Below are positions 52,232 to 60,224 of a DNA stretch of 64,000 nt, one piece after another. Position numbers and translations under genes: made by a program. Each line of letters starts with the position of its first letter. Position 1 is the first letter of the stretch. Below the pieces are notes generated by a model. That model searched no databases. It worked only from the letters and a program-made list of their open reading frames with translations, and was not told the DNA's origin. Source of the stretch: an uncultured candidate division WWE3 bacterium (GTDB lineage Bacteria > Patescibacteriota > WWE3 > UBA101185 > UBA10185); the NCBI GenBank assembly GCA_938004185.1, contig CALKWN010000065.1:186001-250000 (forward strand), given 5' to 3'.

Positions 52232-52657
52232 TCAATTCAATATTTTGAATGGACCGTAATACTGCGCACTATGCAAACCGTCAGTGTATAAAATATAAAA
52301 AATATTCCAAAAACTATCTTTCAACATCCAGGCACTAGGTTTAGTTAAATTTTTTGTTACGCCGTTTTCCGTAACAATATTTATCCCCGTGTTCCTCATG
52401 ATGTTTTGGTGTAATAGTCTTTTGTACGGAAAATACGTTGAATTTCTGCACGCTCCGTACATGAACTCATCCCAATCCACACATTTATGAAGTGTTACGG
52501 GTGTGTAGTTTTCAGAATTAAATGTTCTTATGAAGTTTTCAGGATCAGTGACCTTTTCAAGACTGTTAACTTTTGAGTATGAGTAAGTAATGAGTGCGCT
52601 GAGGGACAAGAATCCGATGCAGAATATAATAATGAGTAATATTTTTATTATCTTCAT
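52232..52657 (-). CDS. Membrane-anchored secreted protein, unknown function
   Basis: 141 residues from the ATG at 52657 (MKIIKILLIIIF); a frame upstream to 52684 adds nine unlikely residues. Anchor (about 2-22), then a domain with two cysteines (HKCVDWDEF, GACRNST). No family recognised. Composition is like the core genes to the left; it is the last gene before the accessory island. Confidence 0.6.
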   Translation of the reverse strand: MKIIKILLIIIFCIGFLSLSALITYSYSKVNSLEKVTDPENFIRTFNSENYTPVTLHKCVDWDEFMYGACRNSTYFPYKRLLHQNIMRNTGINIVTENGVTKNLTKPSAWMLKDSFWNIFYILYTDGLHSAQYYGPFKILN

Positions 52658-52684
52658 AAAATTTCTATTAATTCTCGGCCACAT

Positions 52685-52922
52685 TTCTATGGCTGGGGGA
52701 TAGGGATTCGGTCACGCATAAAATTCTGCTGAATTTTTGCTCGACCCCGCCTCGCTCACCTTCGTTCGCTCCGGCATTCGAATCCTTTCGCTCTCAACAA
52801 GTAATTTGTCAACCAACCCTTCGGGCTGATTGCCAAATCATTGGCTGAGCATACGGGTCTAGAACCTATTCTCTTCTCTAGGATATAAATGAGACAAATG
52901 AGACAGTATAAAAAGGAGTTAA
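52685..52922. other. Gene-free GC-richer junction with a tRNA-3'-end-like fragment
   Basis: 238 nt without a convincing gene. At 52690-52710 it reads TGGCTGGGGGATAGGGATTCG, the layout of a minus-strand tRNA 3' end (CCA, acceptor arm, start of T arm), but the rest of a tRNA does not follow: the T stem has no partner. Next comes a GC-rich tract with CGCTC repeats (about 52745-52795). A 66-codon frame here (52756-52956, minus) has no start signal and no recognisable product. The piece marks the left edge of the defence island and may be an old attachment site (inference). Confidence 0.35.
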
Positions 52923-53228
52923 TCAAATTTGTTTTTTTGCTTCTAAAAACCACCACTTCAAATTTTTTGCAACGGTACCCTCATTCATTGTAAGCATATT
53001 CTCAATATGGTTTTCTACTACCTTTATTGCAATCTTCTCTAAATATTCTTGGTTTTTCGATGGATCAATCTCATCTTCAACTACTTCTTCAGATAACCAC
53101 ATAGCGTATGGATAAACCTCACCATTTCCCCAAATCTGAACACTAAATCTGTATCTACCTTCAACCTGTTTCATTGATCTAAGTTCCCAGTTATATTTTA
53201 TTCCATTTATAATTGAACTCGATTTCAT
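52923..53228 (-). CDS. Small cytosolic protein, unknown function
   Basis: 101 residues, no signal or membrane helix. An N-terminal beta part (YRFSVQIWGNGEVYPYAMW) and a helical C-terminal half (EYLEKIAIKVVENHIENML). Lies 8 nt after the zinc-ribbon gene, so probably co-transcribed. No family recognised. Confidence 0.6.
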   Translation of the reverse strand: MKSSSIINGIKYNWELRSMKQVEGRYRFSVQIWGNGEVYPYAMWLSEEVVEDEIDPSKNQEYLEKIAIKVVENHIENMLTMNEGTVAKNLKWWFLEAKKQI

Positions 53229-53236
53229 AGTATCCT

Positions 53237-53578
53237 TTAATTATTAATACATCCTTCGTGCGCTATTAAGAATGTTTCTCCGTCCAAAACCCCTAAAGTA
53301 TGCTTAATGTAATTATGATGTATTTCATCAACAAGCTTCTTATCTATCAGATCTAACCTTTCTCCAGCTTCCTCTGTTCCTGATAGAACTGGTTTGCCAC
53401 AAATAGCACACATCTGATGGCTGTCTTTTTGATGATAGAACATACCCCATTCTTGTACATCCTTCTTTTCCTTTTCACTCTCTGGAAAAGTACTTCCGTG
53501 CTCACCAAAGACTCTCAATGTGATCTCTTTTTCGCATATCTCACAATAGTATTTAGTTATGTATATAATGTTTTTCAT
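53237..53578 (-). CDS. Small zinc-ribbon protein
   Basis: 113 residues. Two CxxC pairs (YYCEICEKE and MCAICGKPV) plus a C-terminal HEGC could hold one or two zinc ions. The His-rich end (EIHHNYIKH) is notable, but no complete HNH motif is seen. Gap of 3 nt after the AbiJ-N-type gene, same strand. Confidence 0.62.
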   Translation of the reverse strand: MKNIIYITKYYCEICEKEITLRVFGEHGSTFPESEKEKKDVQEWGMFYHQKDSHQMCAICGKPVLSGTEEAGERLDLIDKKLVDEIHHNYIKHTLGVLDGETFLIAHEGCINN

Positions 53579-53581
53579 ACT

Positions 53582-54355
53582 CTATTTTAATATTCTTACA
53601 ATTTCTGCTAATAGCACATCAATATCGTTCGTATAATTTACCTGACTTTTGTTAGGCAACACCTCTTTTTCCCTTATCGGTGTGTGTAAAAAGGAATCTG
53701 ATATTTTCCTACTGGATTTCTCAAGCCTTATCATAAGCTCTTTAAAGCTTCTTGTTCCGTATTGGTTTGTTACCTCATTGAAGTTATTTTTTCCAAATAT
53801 AGGGGGTACATGATCGATTATAGCTCTTAGAAGAAGCATTACACTAAAATACATCTCAGCTTTATACGCATTATTCAATTCCTCAAGTAACTTGGTCAGC
53901 TTTGTAAGATCGTGTTTTTTGTTTTTTAGCTTTTTTAACTCTTCTAATCTTTCTTTGTTTACATAACAATCATCCGTTGATGTTATTAATGCTGGGATAT
54001 CTGTTGTTTCTAGCTCAGGATTTAATCTCTTTGCAATATTTTTACAATTATCTAAAAGTGTTTTTTCGGATGATGAAATTTCCTTATCGTTTAGCAGTCT
54101 TACAGTTTTCCAATATTCTAAAAGTTCCACTAGCAAAGTTGCTACAGTTTTATTGTTTTCTGTTTCAAGGAAAGCCCTCAGTCTATTTGCTTTTGAACCG
54201 CTCTCATATGCATATTTGTCATTATATATATCCTTATTTACAGCGTTTTGTATGAATTCTCGAAATTCTCTATTTGTAAAATCCAAAACATAACCATCGC
54301 CCATCTCAAAAAGCTTTTCAAGTTTAAGTTTTTCTATGTTCGTTAAATCTGCCAT
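53582..54355 (-). CDS. AbiJ N-terminal-domain-type protein (abortive-infection-like)
   Basis: 257 residues. The N-terminal part (about 15-85) has VLDFTNREFREFIQNAV, YNDKYAYESGSKANRLRAFL and TVATLLVELLEYW, a pattern I associate with the AbiJ N-terminal domain of abortive-infection proteins. The rest is helical (about 150-257) with YFSVMLLLRAIIDHVPPIFG, possibly a HEPN-like fold. Start at 54355 rather than 54388 because the upstream ATG lies within a terminator hairpin. The assignment rests on pattern memory. Confidence 0.55.
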   Translation of the reverse strand: MADLTNIEKLKLEKLFEMGDGYVLDFTNREFREFIQNAVNKDIYNDKYAYESGSKANRLRAFLETENNKTVATLLVELLEYWKTVRLLNDKEISSSEKTLLDNCKNIAKRLNPELETTDIPALITSTDDCYVNKERLEELKKLKNKKHDLTKLTKLLEELNNAYKAEMYFSVMLLLRAIIDHVPPIFGKNNFNEVTNQYGTRSFKELMIRLEKSSRKISDSFLHTPIREKEVLPNKSQVNYTNDIDVLLAEIVRILK

Positions 54356-54360
54356 AAATT

Positions 54361-54391
54361 TAAAAAAACCCAGGCAAAACCAAAGCATGGG
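54361..54391 (-). terminator. Terminator after the zinc-finger coiled-coil gene
   Basis: CCCAGGC (54369-54375) pairs with GCATGGG (54385-54391), one mismatch. In the minus direction it is followed by seven T (54362-54368). Confidence 0.65.
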
Positions 54392-54440
54392 CAGTAACTA
54401 TCAATACATATATTTTAGCAGAGAAAGGGATAGAGTGATA

Positions 54441-55535
54441 CTAGTTTTTAAGAAATTCGGTCATTTCCTCGTCACTTTCATAACATCTGAGTCTACCACT
54501 AAGGTATCCTACCCTATAACTGACCCCATCGCTCATCAAACGCCAATTCGTGCCTTCGAGAGCATTATTTATGAGTTTTTTCAGTTGTTTTTCGCTTTCG
54601 TATTTCTCTCTGTCCGCTTTTTCGTCTTGAATAATAAACGGAACAGCTACTAATCTGCCCATTTCCGGCTTTTCAAACTGCAAATCAACATATCCCTCAT
54701 TCTCAAGCGGTTCTTTCAAAAGTTTTCTGACCTCGACTACCTTTAATTTATTTAAGCTTTTTGCTTTCTGAAAAACGGGGTCTTTCTCCTTTTTCTCTCT
54801 TTCTCTCATATCATCAACAAGGTTTTTAACTCCTTCAAACCAAGACACTGCTTTATTTCCTTCTTCCTCGGTAAAGCAAAAGTCTTTCCTGAATTTTTCT
54901 AGCAACTCTTTGTTTTTCTTGTCTTCAGCTTCTCGTTCTTTTTCCCACTTTTTGTGGTCATCGATTTTAACTTCTCTGTAGTCACATCCGGTACACTCAT
55001 ATGTCCATGTTGTTATGTCTCTTTTGTCGTCAATCTTAAGATCAACTTTAATCTCATTACCACATTTATCGCACAAGGTTGGTTTACTTTCGTATTCAGT
55101 ACCGTCGTCAAAATAAGCTTCTTTCTTGTTACATTTTGGGCATTTGCACATAAACAACACTTTAAGTTCCTGATCATCACGGTCGTAGAGCTCCTTAAAT
55201 GTATCTTCGAGTAATATTCCGCATTCTTTACAATAAAATTCTCCAGGTTCCGTGCTATCAAGCTTTTCCTGTTTTTCTCTGTCAGATTTCATCCATTCGT
55301 TAATTGTCTCTTTCTTTGTTTTGAATCTTTCCGTTTTTATTGTGTAAACAACCATATTCGTCATTTTCAACCAATCATTTTTGGCTTTTTCTTCTGTTAG
55401 TTCTTTGTCTTTTTTAGACTTTTCTAAAACCTTAGGAAGTTCTTTATATAAGCCTTGGTAGTATCTAAGACAGCTTTTTATGGTGCCAAGGTCATAGCGA
55501 TCAATATATACTTGTTCTTCTTTTAGATATTCCAT
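54441..55535 (-). CDS. Multi-zinc-ribbon coiled-coil protein, unknown function
   Basis: 364 residues from the ATG at 55535. A helical start (about 1-85), four Cys pairs (CKECG, CKCPKC, CDKCG, CTGC) at about 98-185 that suggest two zinc ribbons, then a Lys/Glu-rich coiled coil and a C-terminal mixed domain with RLVAVPFIIQDEK. No enzymatic motif. Cytosolic. Located in the defence island and divergent from the UDG-like gene. Confidence 0.6.
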   Translation of the reverse strand: MEYLKEEQVYIDRYDLGTIKSCLRYYQGLYKELPKVLEKSKKDKELTEEKAKNDWLKMTNMVVYTIKTERFKTKKETINEWMKSDREKQEKLDSTEPGEFYCKECGILLEDTFKELYDRDDQELKVLFMCKCPKCNKKEAYFDDGTEYESKPTLCDKCGNEIKVDLKIDDKRDITTWTYECTGCDYREVKIDDHKKWEKEREAEDKKNKELLEKFRKDFCFTEEEGNKAVSWFEGVKNLVDDMREREKKEKDPVFQKAKSLNKLKVVEVRKLLKEPLENEGYVDLQFEKPEMGRLVAVPFIIQDEKADREKYESEKQLKKLINNALEGTNWRLMSDGVSYRVGYLSGRLRCYESDEEMTEFLKN

Positions 55536-55544
55536 CGTAAGTAA

Positions 55545-55552
55545 ATTATAAT
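55545..55552. promoter_or_regulatory. Palindromic divergent -10 element
   Basis: ATTATAAT reads as TATAAT on both strands (55547-55552 plus, 55545-55550 minus). It lies 10 nt before the plus ATG at 55563 and 9 nt before the minus ATG at 55535. The two genes cannot both bind polymerase here at once, so they would compete. Confidence 0.55.
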
Positions 55553-55562
55553 GTAAATCAGT

Positions 55563-56150
55563 ATGTATTCTCATGAAGAATATTTAAACCTTAAGAAAAA
55601 ATATGGAAGTTACTCTAGTTGGGCCATATGGGATCCAAATAATGAGAGTAATACTGCAATTATCGAGGAAAACCTAACTGACTTGACCTCAAACTACGTT
55701 TTCCTTGGTTTAAACATATCTGCATCATTAGAAAACACCCCGTGGATAAATTTTCATGGCGGAAAGCACGACAGGAAACTAAAGTACGCATCGAACGATA
55801 CTTTCCTAAGAGGTTCCTACATAACAGATCTATTCAAAGATCTTCCTGAACCTGTTGCTAAAAATGTTACTAAAAATCTCAGTAAGGATGAGATTAAAGA
55901 CCATGTTTCTTTTTTTGTAAACGAAATGAAGGATGTAAAACTATCAGATAACTCTGTTCTGATAGTATTCGGACAAGAAGCAGCCGAAAATTATGAGAAG
56001 TATTTCAAGGAACACTTTGATAATAGAGTTATCTTCACTAGACATTACTCAGATACTCATTTAACTGATGAAAAATGGGTTGAGGAGTTTTGGTCATATT
56101 TTAATATTAATGAGGATGCTACAGATGTTATAAGAAAGTATAAAAAATGA
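55563..56150 (+). CDS. Uracil-DNA-glycosylase-like-fold protein, uncertain
   Basis: 195 residues. FLGLNISASLENTPWINFHGG (about 47-67), then FLRGSYITDLFKDLP (about 82-96) and NSVLIVFGQEA with TRHYSDTH (about 139-170) recall the sheet and loops of UDG-superfamily proteins, but the catalytic motifs are not clear. Overlaps the HAD gene by 4 nt. Could be a base-excision or nucleotide-sensing protein in the defence island; function is not established. Confidence 0.5.
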   Translation: MYSHEEYLNLKKKYGSYSSWAIWDPNNESNTAIIEENLTDLTSNYVFLGLNISASLENTPWINFHGGKHDRKLKYASNDTFLRGSYITDLFKDLPEPVAKNVTKNLSKDEIKDHVSFFVNEMKDVKLSDNSVLIVFGQEAAENYEKYFKEHFDNRVIFTRHYSDTHLTDEKWVEEFWSYFNINEDATDVIRKYKK

Positions 56151-56545
56151 AAATATACTTAGATATAGACGATACGCTGATACATACAGATTTATTTAAT
56201 ATGAGACCTGCTAATCATGTAAAGGAGTTTTTAACTAATGCTGTGAATAATCACGATACCTATTGGCTTACAACACATTGTAATGGAGATGCCTCTGTGC
56301 CTGTATTTTATTTATCAAAGATATTTCCAGAGGAGCTAATCCCATTAATTATGAGAATAAAACCTACAAGGTGGGAAATGAGAAAGATTGATGCAATCAA
56401 TTTGGATGAAGACTTTTTATGGTTTGATGATGTTCTTATGGATTCTGAAGAGAAATTACTTATATCCAAGGGTAAAAGAGACTGTCACGTTATGGTTAAT
56501 CTTGATGATAATCCTGATTTTTTGAAAGATTATTTAAATATTTAG
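56147..56545 (+). CDS. HAD-superfamily phosphatase-like protein
   Basis: 132 residues, a small HAD core without a large cap. Motif I is YLDIDDTLIHTD (Asp6 and Asp8), motif II YWLTTH, motif III-like Lys in the IKPTRWE region, and motif IV DEDFLWFDD. Such proteins hydrolyse phosphate esters; substrate unknown. Translationally coupled to the UDG-like gene, suggesting a shared nucleotide substrate (inference). Confidence 0.72.
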   Translation: MKIYLDIDDTLIHTDLFNMRPANHVKEFLTNAVNNHDTYWLTTHCNGDASVPVFYLSKIFPEELIPLIMRIKPTRWEMRKIDAINLDEDFLWFDDVLMDSEEKLLISKGKRDCHVMVNLDDNPDFLKDYLNI

Positions 56546-57123
56546 TTGTAATTGACTAGTTCCTTATTCTGAATTCCTTCGATGCTGGTTTCTCCAAAAA
56601 TTATGCAAGAAACCTTCTTAAAACCCTCTTCCAGATACATGAAGTAAGCATTGTAATCATCGCTCATTATTAGATTCTCGCCATCTTGATAAACGTGCAA
56701 TAAAGGCGGATCATGTTTTTCTATGTTTTTTCTGAGGTACTCCTTTGTTTTATCAAAACTTTCTTTGGCTGGTTTGTAATCACAGTAAGGTTTAATTTTA
56801 TTTATATCAACAATAGCAGTAAAGACAGGTATTTCACCTCTTTTGGCGGAACCAATTAATTCAATAAGCTTTTCATCTTCTTCGGGATCATTAGGCATAC
56901 CGAAATTAGGCTTTAATTTGCTTGTATCCAACCAAAAGCGCGCACCCTCTAGATCAACATAAATGATTTTTCCATGATTTTCTAAAACTTTAATTACTGC
57001 CATAGCAATGTTCTCATCTTCTATACCTAATCTTTCTTGTAAAAAAGGTGGTGTAATTCTTGCTCCATCTAGAGCTAGTTTATAAGCTTCGTTTATTAGT
57101 TTATTGTGCTCCACGCTGGTCAT
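56542..57123 (-). CDS. wHTH plus ParB-like protein of the methylase operon
   Basis: 193 residues: an N-terminal helix-turn-helix-like part (about 1-65; ITPPFLQERLGI then AVIKVLENHGKI), and a C-terminal ParB/Srx-like part (about 95-180; IVDINKIKPY, PPLLHVYQDGENLIMSDDYNAY, SCIIFGE). The ParB arginine-box seems lost (SDDYNAYF). Start overlaps the C5-methylase stop by 4 nt and its end overlaps the convergent HAD gene by 4 nt. It may regulate or specify the restriction system (inference). Confidence 0.55.
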   Translation of the reverse strand: MTSVEHNKLINEAYKLALDGARITPPFLQERLGIEDENIAMAVIKVLENHGKIIYVDLEGARFWLDTSKLKPNFGMPNDPEEDEKLIELIGSAKRGEIPVFTAIVDINKIKPYCDYKPAKESFDKTKEYLRKNIEKHDPPLLHVYQDGENLIMSDDYNAYFMYLEEGFKKVSCIIFGETSIEGIQNKELVNYN

Positions 57124-58265
57124 AACTCTTTCATTGTATTTCCAAGTAACTCTGCGAAAAGAGGAGGAACTGCATTACCTATCATTGTGGAAATTTTCGT
57201 TTTTGACCCTTCAAAGACAAAGTTGTCGGGGAAGGATTGCAGCCTGGCAGCCTCACGTGGTGTTATTGTTCTATTCATTTCAGGATGAATAAATCTACCA
57301 CCAGAGGGGGTATCAAACCTTGTTGTTATTGTAACCGCCTGGTCATCCCAGCGCATCCTGCCATAGGATCCACTATGAACGGAGTTTATTTCATCTACTT
57401 CGCTTAGGTTTTCTCTATTTTGACCTTGATCAAGCTGCCGTATCCTTTGAAGTGCCTTATCGTTATGATTTGTTGCCACATGATTGTATAAACTACTTGA
57501 ATTGTTTCGCATGAGTTCTTGATAATCTGATAAAGAATCGAAACGATAGCTTTGTTTGAAAACCCCCTCTCCCGATTCTAAATAATTGAGGTCTGATATG
57601 GCATCTCGAATATTAGGTTTCATTTTGAATTTCGAATCACTTGGTAGCTTATTAAGATAATTTAGAATGACCTCGTCTAATGTCCCGATAGGTTTCTTTG
57701 AACCTAACATTACAAACCTTTTTCTTTTTTGAGGTACCCCATAATCAGAAAAGTCTATTATTTTATATGAAAGGTGATAGGGGTCATTTGTAAAATTACT
57801 TTTTGTAGTGAAAAGTTTAATTATTTCCTCCAAATAGCTACCATTGTCCATATTTGTTATTCCTGTAACATTTTCAAAAATAAACATTTTGGGTTCAAAA
57901 TATTGCACTGTTTTAAAATAATATTTGAACAAGTAGTTTCTCGGATCATGTAAAAATCTTTTTTTACCTCTGATTCTTTCACCTGCCATGCTAAATCCTT
58001 GACAAGGGGGGCCTCCAACTATTAGATCAATAGAGCTCTTACTGTATTTATCCAACTGATTACTAAAGGTCTTTATGTCATCTCGAAACATTAACGTATC
58101 TTTATGATTTGATTCGTATGTTTTGGCAAAATCTTTGTCAATTTCGTTTGCAAGAACCACATCTATTCCAGCATTTGATAAACCTTTAGAGATACCGCCG
58201 GCACCCGCAAAAAGGTCTAACGCCTTAATTTTGTTTTTCAAGTTTATGTTTCTCATAGTAGTCAC
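57120..58265 (-). CDS. C5-cytosine DNA methyltransferase
   Basis: 381 residues. All main motifs: I LDLFAGAGGISKGL (about 16-29), IV GGPPCQGFS (84-92, catalytic Cys88), VI ENVTG, VIII PQKRKRF, IX near ITTRFDTPSGGRF and X GNAVPPL. The target-recognition region (about 225-310) determines sequence specificity and cannot be read. It overlaps the adenine methylase gene by 41 nt. Confidence 0.92.
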   Translation of the reverse strand: MTTMRNINLKNKIKALDLFAGAGGISKGLSNAGIDVVLANEIDKDFAKTYESNHKDTLMFRDDIKTFSNQLDKYSKSSIDLIVGGPPCQGFSMAGERIRGKKRFLHDPRNYLFKYYFKTVQYFEPKMFIFENVTGITNMDNGSYLEEIIKLFTTKSNFTNDPYHLSYKIIDFSDYGVPQKRKRFVMLGSKKPIGTLDEVILNYLNKLPSDSKFKMKPNIRDAISDLNYLESGEGVFKQSYRFDSLSDYQELMRNNSSSLYNHVATNHNDKALQRIRQLDQGQNRENLSEVDEINSVHSGSYGRMRWDDQAVTITTRFDTPSGGRFIHPEMNRTITPREAARLQSFPDNFVFEGSKTKISTMIGNAVPPLFAELLGNTMKEL

Positions 58266-60135
58266 TTAATCTATACTTCTCATTATAGTTTTTTATCACA
58301 TTTAGCTCTTCTCCTGTAAACGAATATAATTGCCCCAATATATCATCTATTTGATCCATTATATGCTTAGCGTACTTATGTTTATATTCATATCTTGATT
58401 GCTTACTGTTTATTTCAACTTTATTCTTTTCAAGATTCTTATCAAGTTTATTCGAAAGATTTACTAGATTTTGTTTTGTTTTTGTGTCTAGTCCATCCCA
58501 ATTAAATTTTACGAAGTCCAAATGTAACGGGACATGCCAGCAATCGCTATAAACTTCCCATAACACAAATACTAAATTAGAATTTATAACAGCATTTAGG
58601 ATATGCATAGAATCTTCATCAGGCATATATATGCACTTGAACTCGTTTGAATCTTCAGGTGTTAAACTGGTTTTTATAAAAAAGGCTGCTCTTGCATTAA
58701 GAAAAACCTTATAATTAGTTGCATTTTTCTCAGCAATAGATAGTAAAGTCTTTTTTTGTGAGTTAACCTTTTTTAGTATATTCAATAAAGTCGCGTTGCC
58801 AACCTTTGTTTTATTGTAGTTTTCAACATAACTGACATTATTAAATAATTTCTTTCTTTCTTCTTTATACCAATGAATATAGTTGCTAGTGTAAATTATT
58901 GAGGACTTATTTTCTGATTTCTTTTGTGAAAAAATTATATTCAATTTTTGATGGACACCTGAAAATAGACAACCAGGACGATCAGCAAATGAAGAAATAT
59001 ATAACCAACTTGAGTTTTTTCTAATTAGTTCATAGATAGGCGTCATCCTATTTGTTGAAATGAATGATATGGGAATTATCATACCCAATATCCCCGATTC
59101 TTTGAGTAAATTTAAAGAACGCTCAAGTATTAACGGGTAAATGTTGCCACACCTAATCGTTTCAAAGTTAGTGTTTATTGTGCACTCACTTTTAGCAGTA
59201 TGTAATTCCACGTATGGTGGATTACCAATAATGCAATCAAATTTAAAACCAAACTCCTTTTTCCAAAGAAAAGGCTCATTATTTGAACTATCATTATCTG
59301 TATTTAGCATTTGTTGTTGAAAGTCATCTGTGTTTGTTGTTCTTGTATCTCCCCAAAGTGTATTTCCTACTTTAAAGTTATCCCAACTAAATTCTGTTAG
59401 GTCTTCTTTGCCATCTAGAGTTAGAATTTCGGTTAAGAATAGAAATTTTGTAATTGATATGGCTATCTCTTCTATATCGACACCATATAAGCTGTTAATA
59501 GTGTGATAAATTATTTTATTTGGAATAACTTTGGAATTTTTATTTTCTATTAAAAATTTATTCAGGTCATATAATAGTTGAAACGCTGCAATTAAGAACG
59601 CCCCAGAGCCACAAGTTGGATCAAGGATTTTTATTTCTGAAACCGCTTTATAGCACGGATCTATAAGATTGTTCTTTAAAATATACTTTTTGAAATCCGC
59701 TACAGTTGTGTTTTTATCTTTTATCTTGAAATTGTCGTCTATGTTAAGCCTAGATGCTAGTGACGCTATGATTGTGGTGTGTGCAATATACTCAGTAACA
59801 TCCACAGGTGTGTAGTATGTTCCTCTCTTCTTTCTATTTAGTGTTTTTTCAAATAAATAACCTAGATTAACTACATCCTTATTACTTTTGATATCGATGT
59901 GATTAATTTCTTCAATAAGTTTATTGAATATAGGTTCCCAATTTTTATCAAATTCAAAACTTAGAATTAAATTTATCTTCCTTTGTTCAACGCGCTTTTT
60001 AAAAATGTCGTAAGTTTCAAGCGATGATGTTTCATCAAGTATTTTCAAGCATATAATGGAGTTAATAAGATTAACAACATTTTTATCGTAACTTTTAATA
60101 TATTTTTTGTATATTTTTTCTAATTTAGCCCACAT
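58225..60135 (-). CDS. N6-adenine DNA methyltransferase (Eco57I/TaqI-like)
   Basis: 636 residues. GTYYTP (105-110), motif I LDPTCGSGAF (171-180) and motif IV NPPY (305-308) give an amino-methyltransferase of the type IIG/Eco57I family. The C-terminal third is probably the target-recognition domain. The N-terminal 100 residues lack a PD-(D/E)XK nuclease, so this is a methylase only; cutting would be left to the upstream nuclease-helicase. AT-richer than the left part of the window. Confidence 0.88.
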   Translation of the reverse strand: MWAKLEKIYKKYIKSYDKNVVNLINSIICLKILDETSSLETYDIFKKRVEQRKINLILSFEFDKNWEPIFNKLIEEINHIDIKSNKDVVNLGYLFEKTLNRKKRGTYYTPVDVTEYIAHTTIIASLASRLNIDDNFKIKDKNTTVADFKKYILKNNLIDPCYKAVSEIKILDPTCGSGAFLIAAFQLLYDLNKFLIENKNSKVIPNKIIYHTINSLYGVDIEEIAISITKFLFLTEILTLDGKEDLTEFSWDNFKVGNTLWGDTRTTNTDDFQQQMLNTDNDSSNNEPFLWKKEFGFKFDCIIGNPPYVELHTAKSECTINTNFETIRCGNIYPLILERSLNLLKESGILGMIIPISFISTNRMTPIYELIRKNSSWLYISSFADRPGCLFSGVHQKLNIIFSQKKSENKSSIIYTSNYIHWYKEERKKLFNNVSYVENYNKTKVGNATLLNILKKVNSQKKTLLSIAEKNATNYKVFLNARAAFFIKTSLTPEDSNEFKCIYMPDEDSMHILNAVINSNLVFVLWEVYSDCWHVPLHLDFVKFNWDGLDTKTKQNLVNLSNKLDKNLEKNKVEINSKQSRYEYKHKYAKHIMDQIDDILGQLYSFTGEELNVIKNYNEKYRLSDYYEKHKLEKQN

Positions 60136-60224
60136 ACATTGTTCTTTATGTTAACTTACTTTACTAAATTAGCATAACTTGAAAACAAAAACTGTAATCA
60201 TATTCTAGCTAAGATAGAGTTCGT

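Noticed and set aside
52690..52765. Possible intact tRNA gene on the minus strand
   Set aside because: Only about 21 bases look like a tRNA 3' end; T stem, anticodon arm and D arm cannot be formed.
52756..52956. 66-codon reading frame on the minus strand
   Set aside because: No start signal, GC-rich junction DNA, and it runs into the next gene. The product has no secretion signal or recognisable motif.
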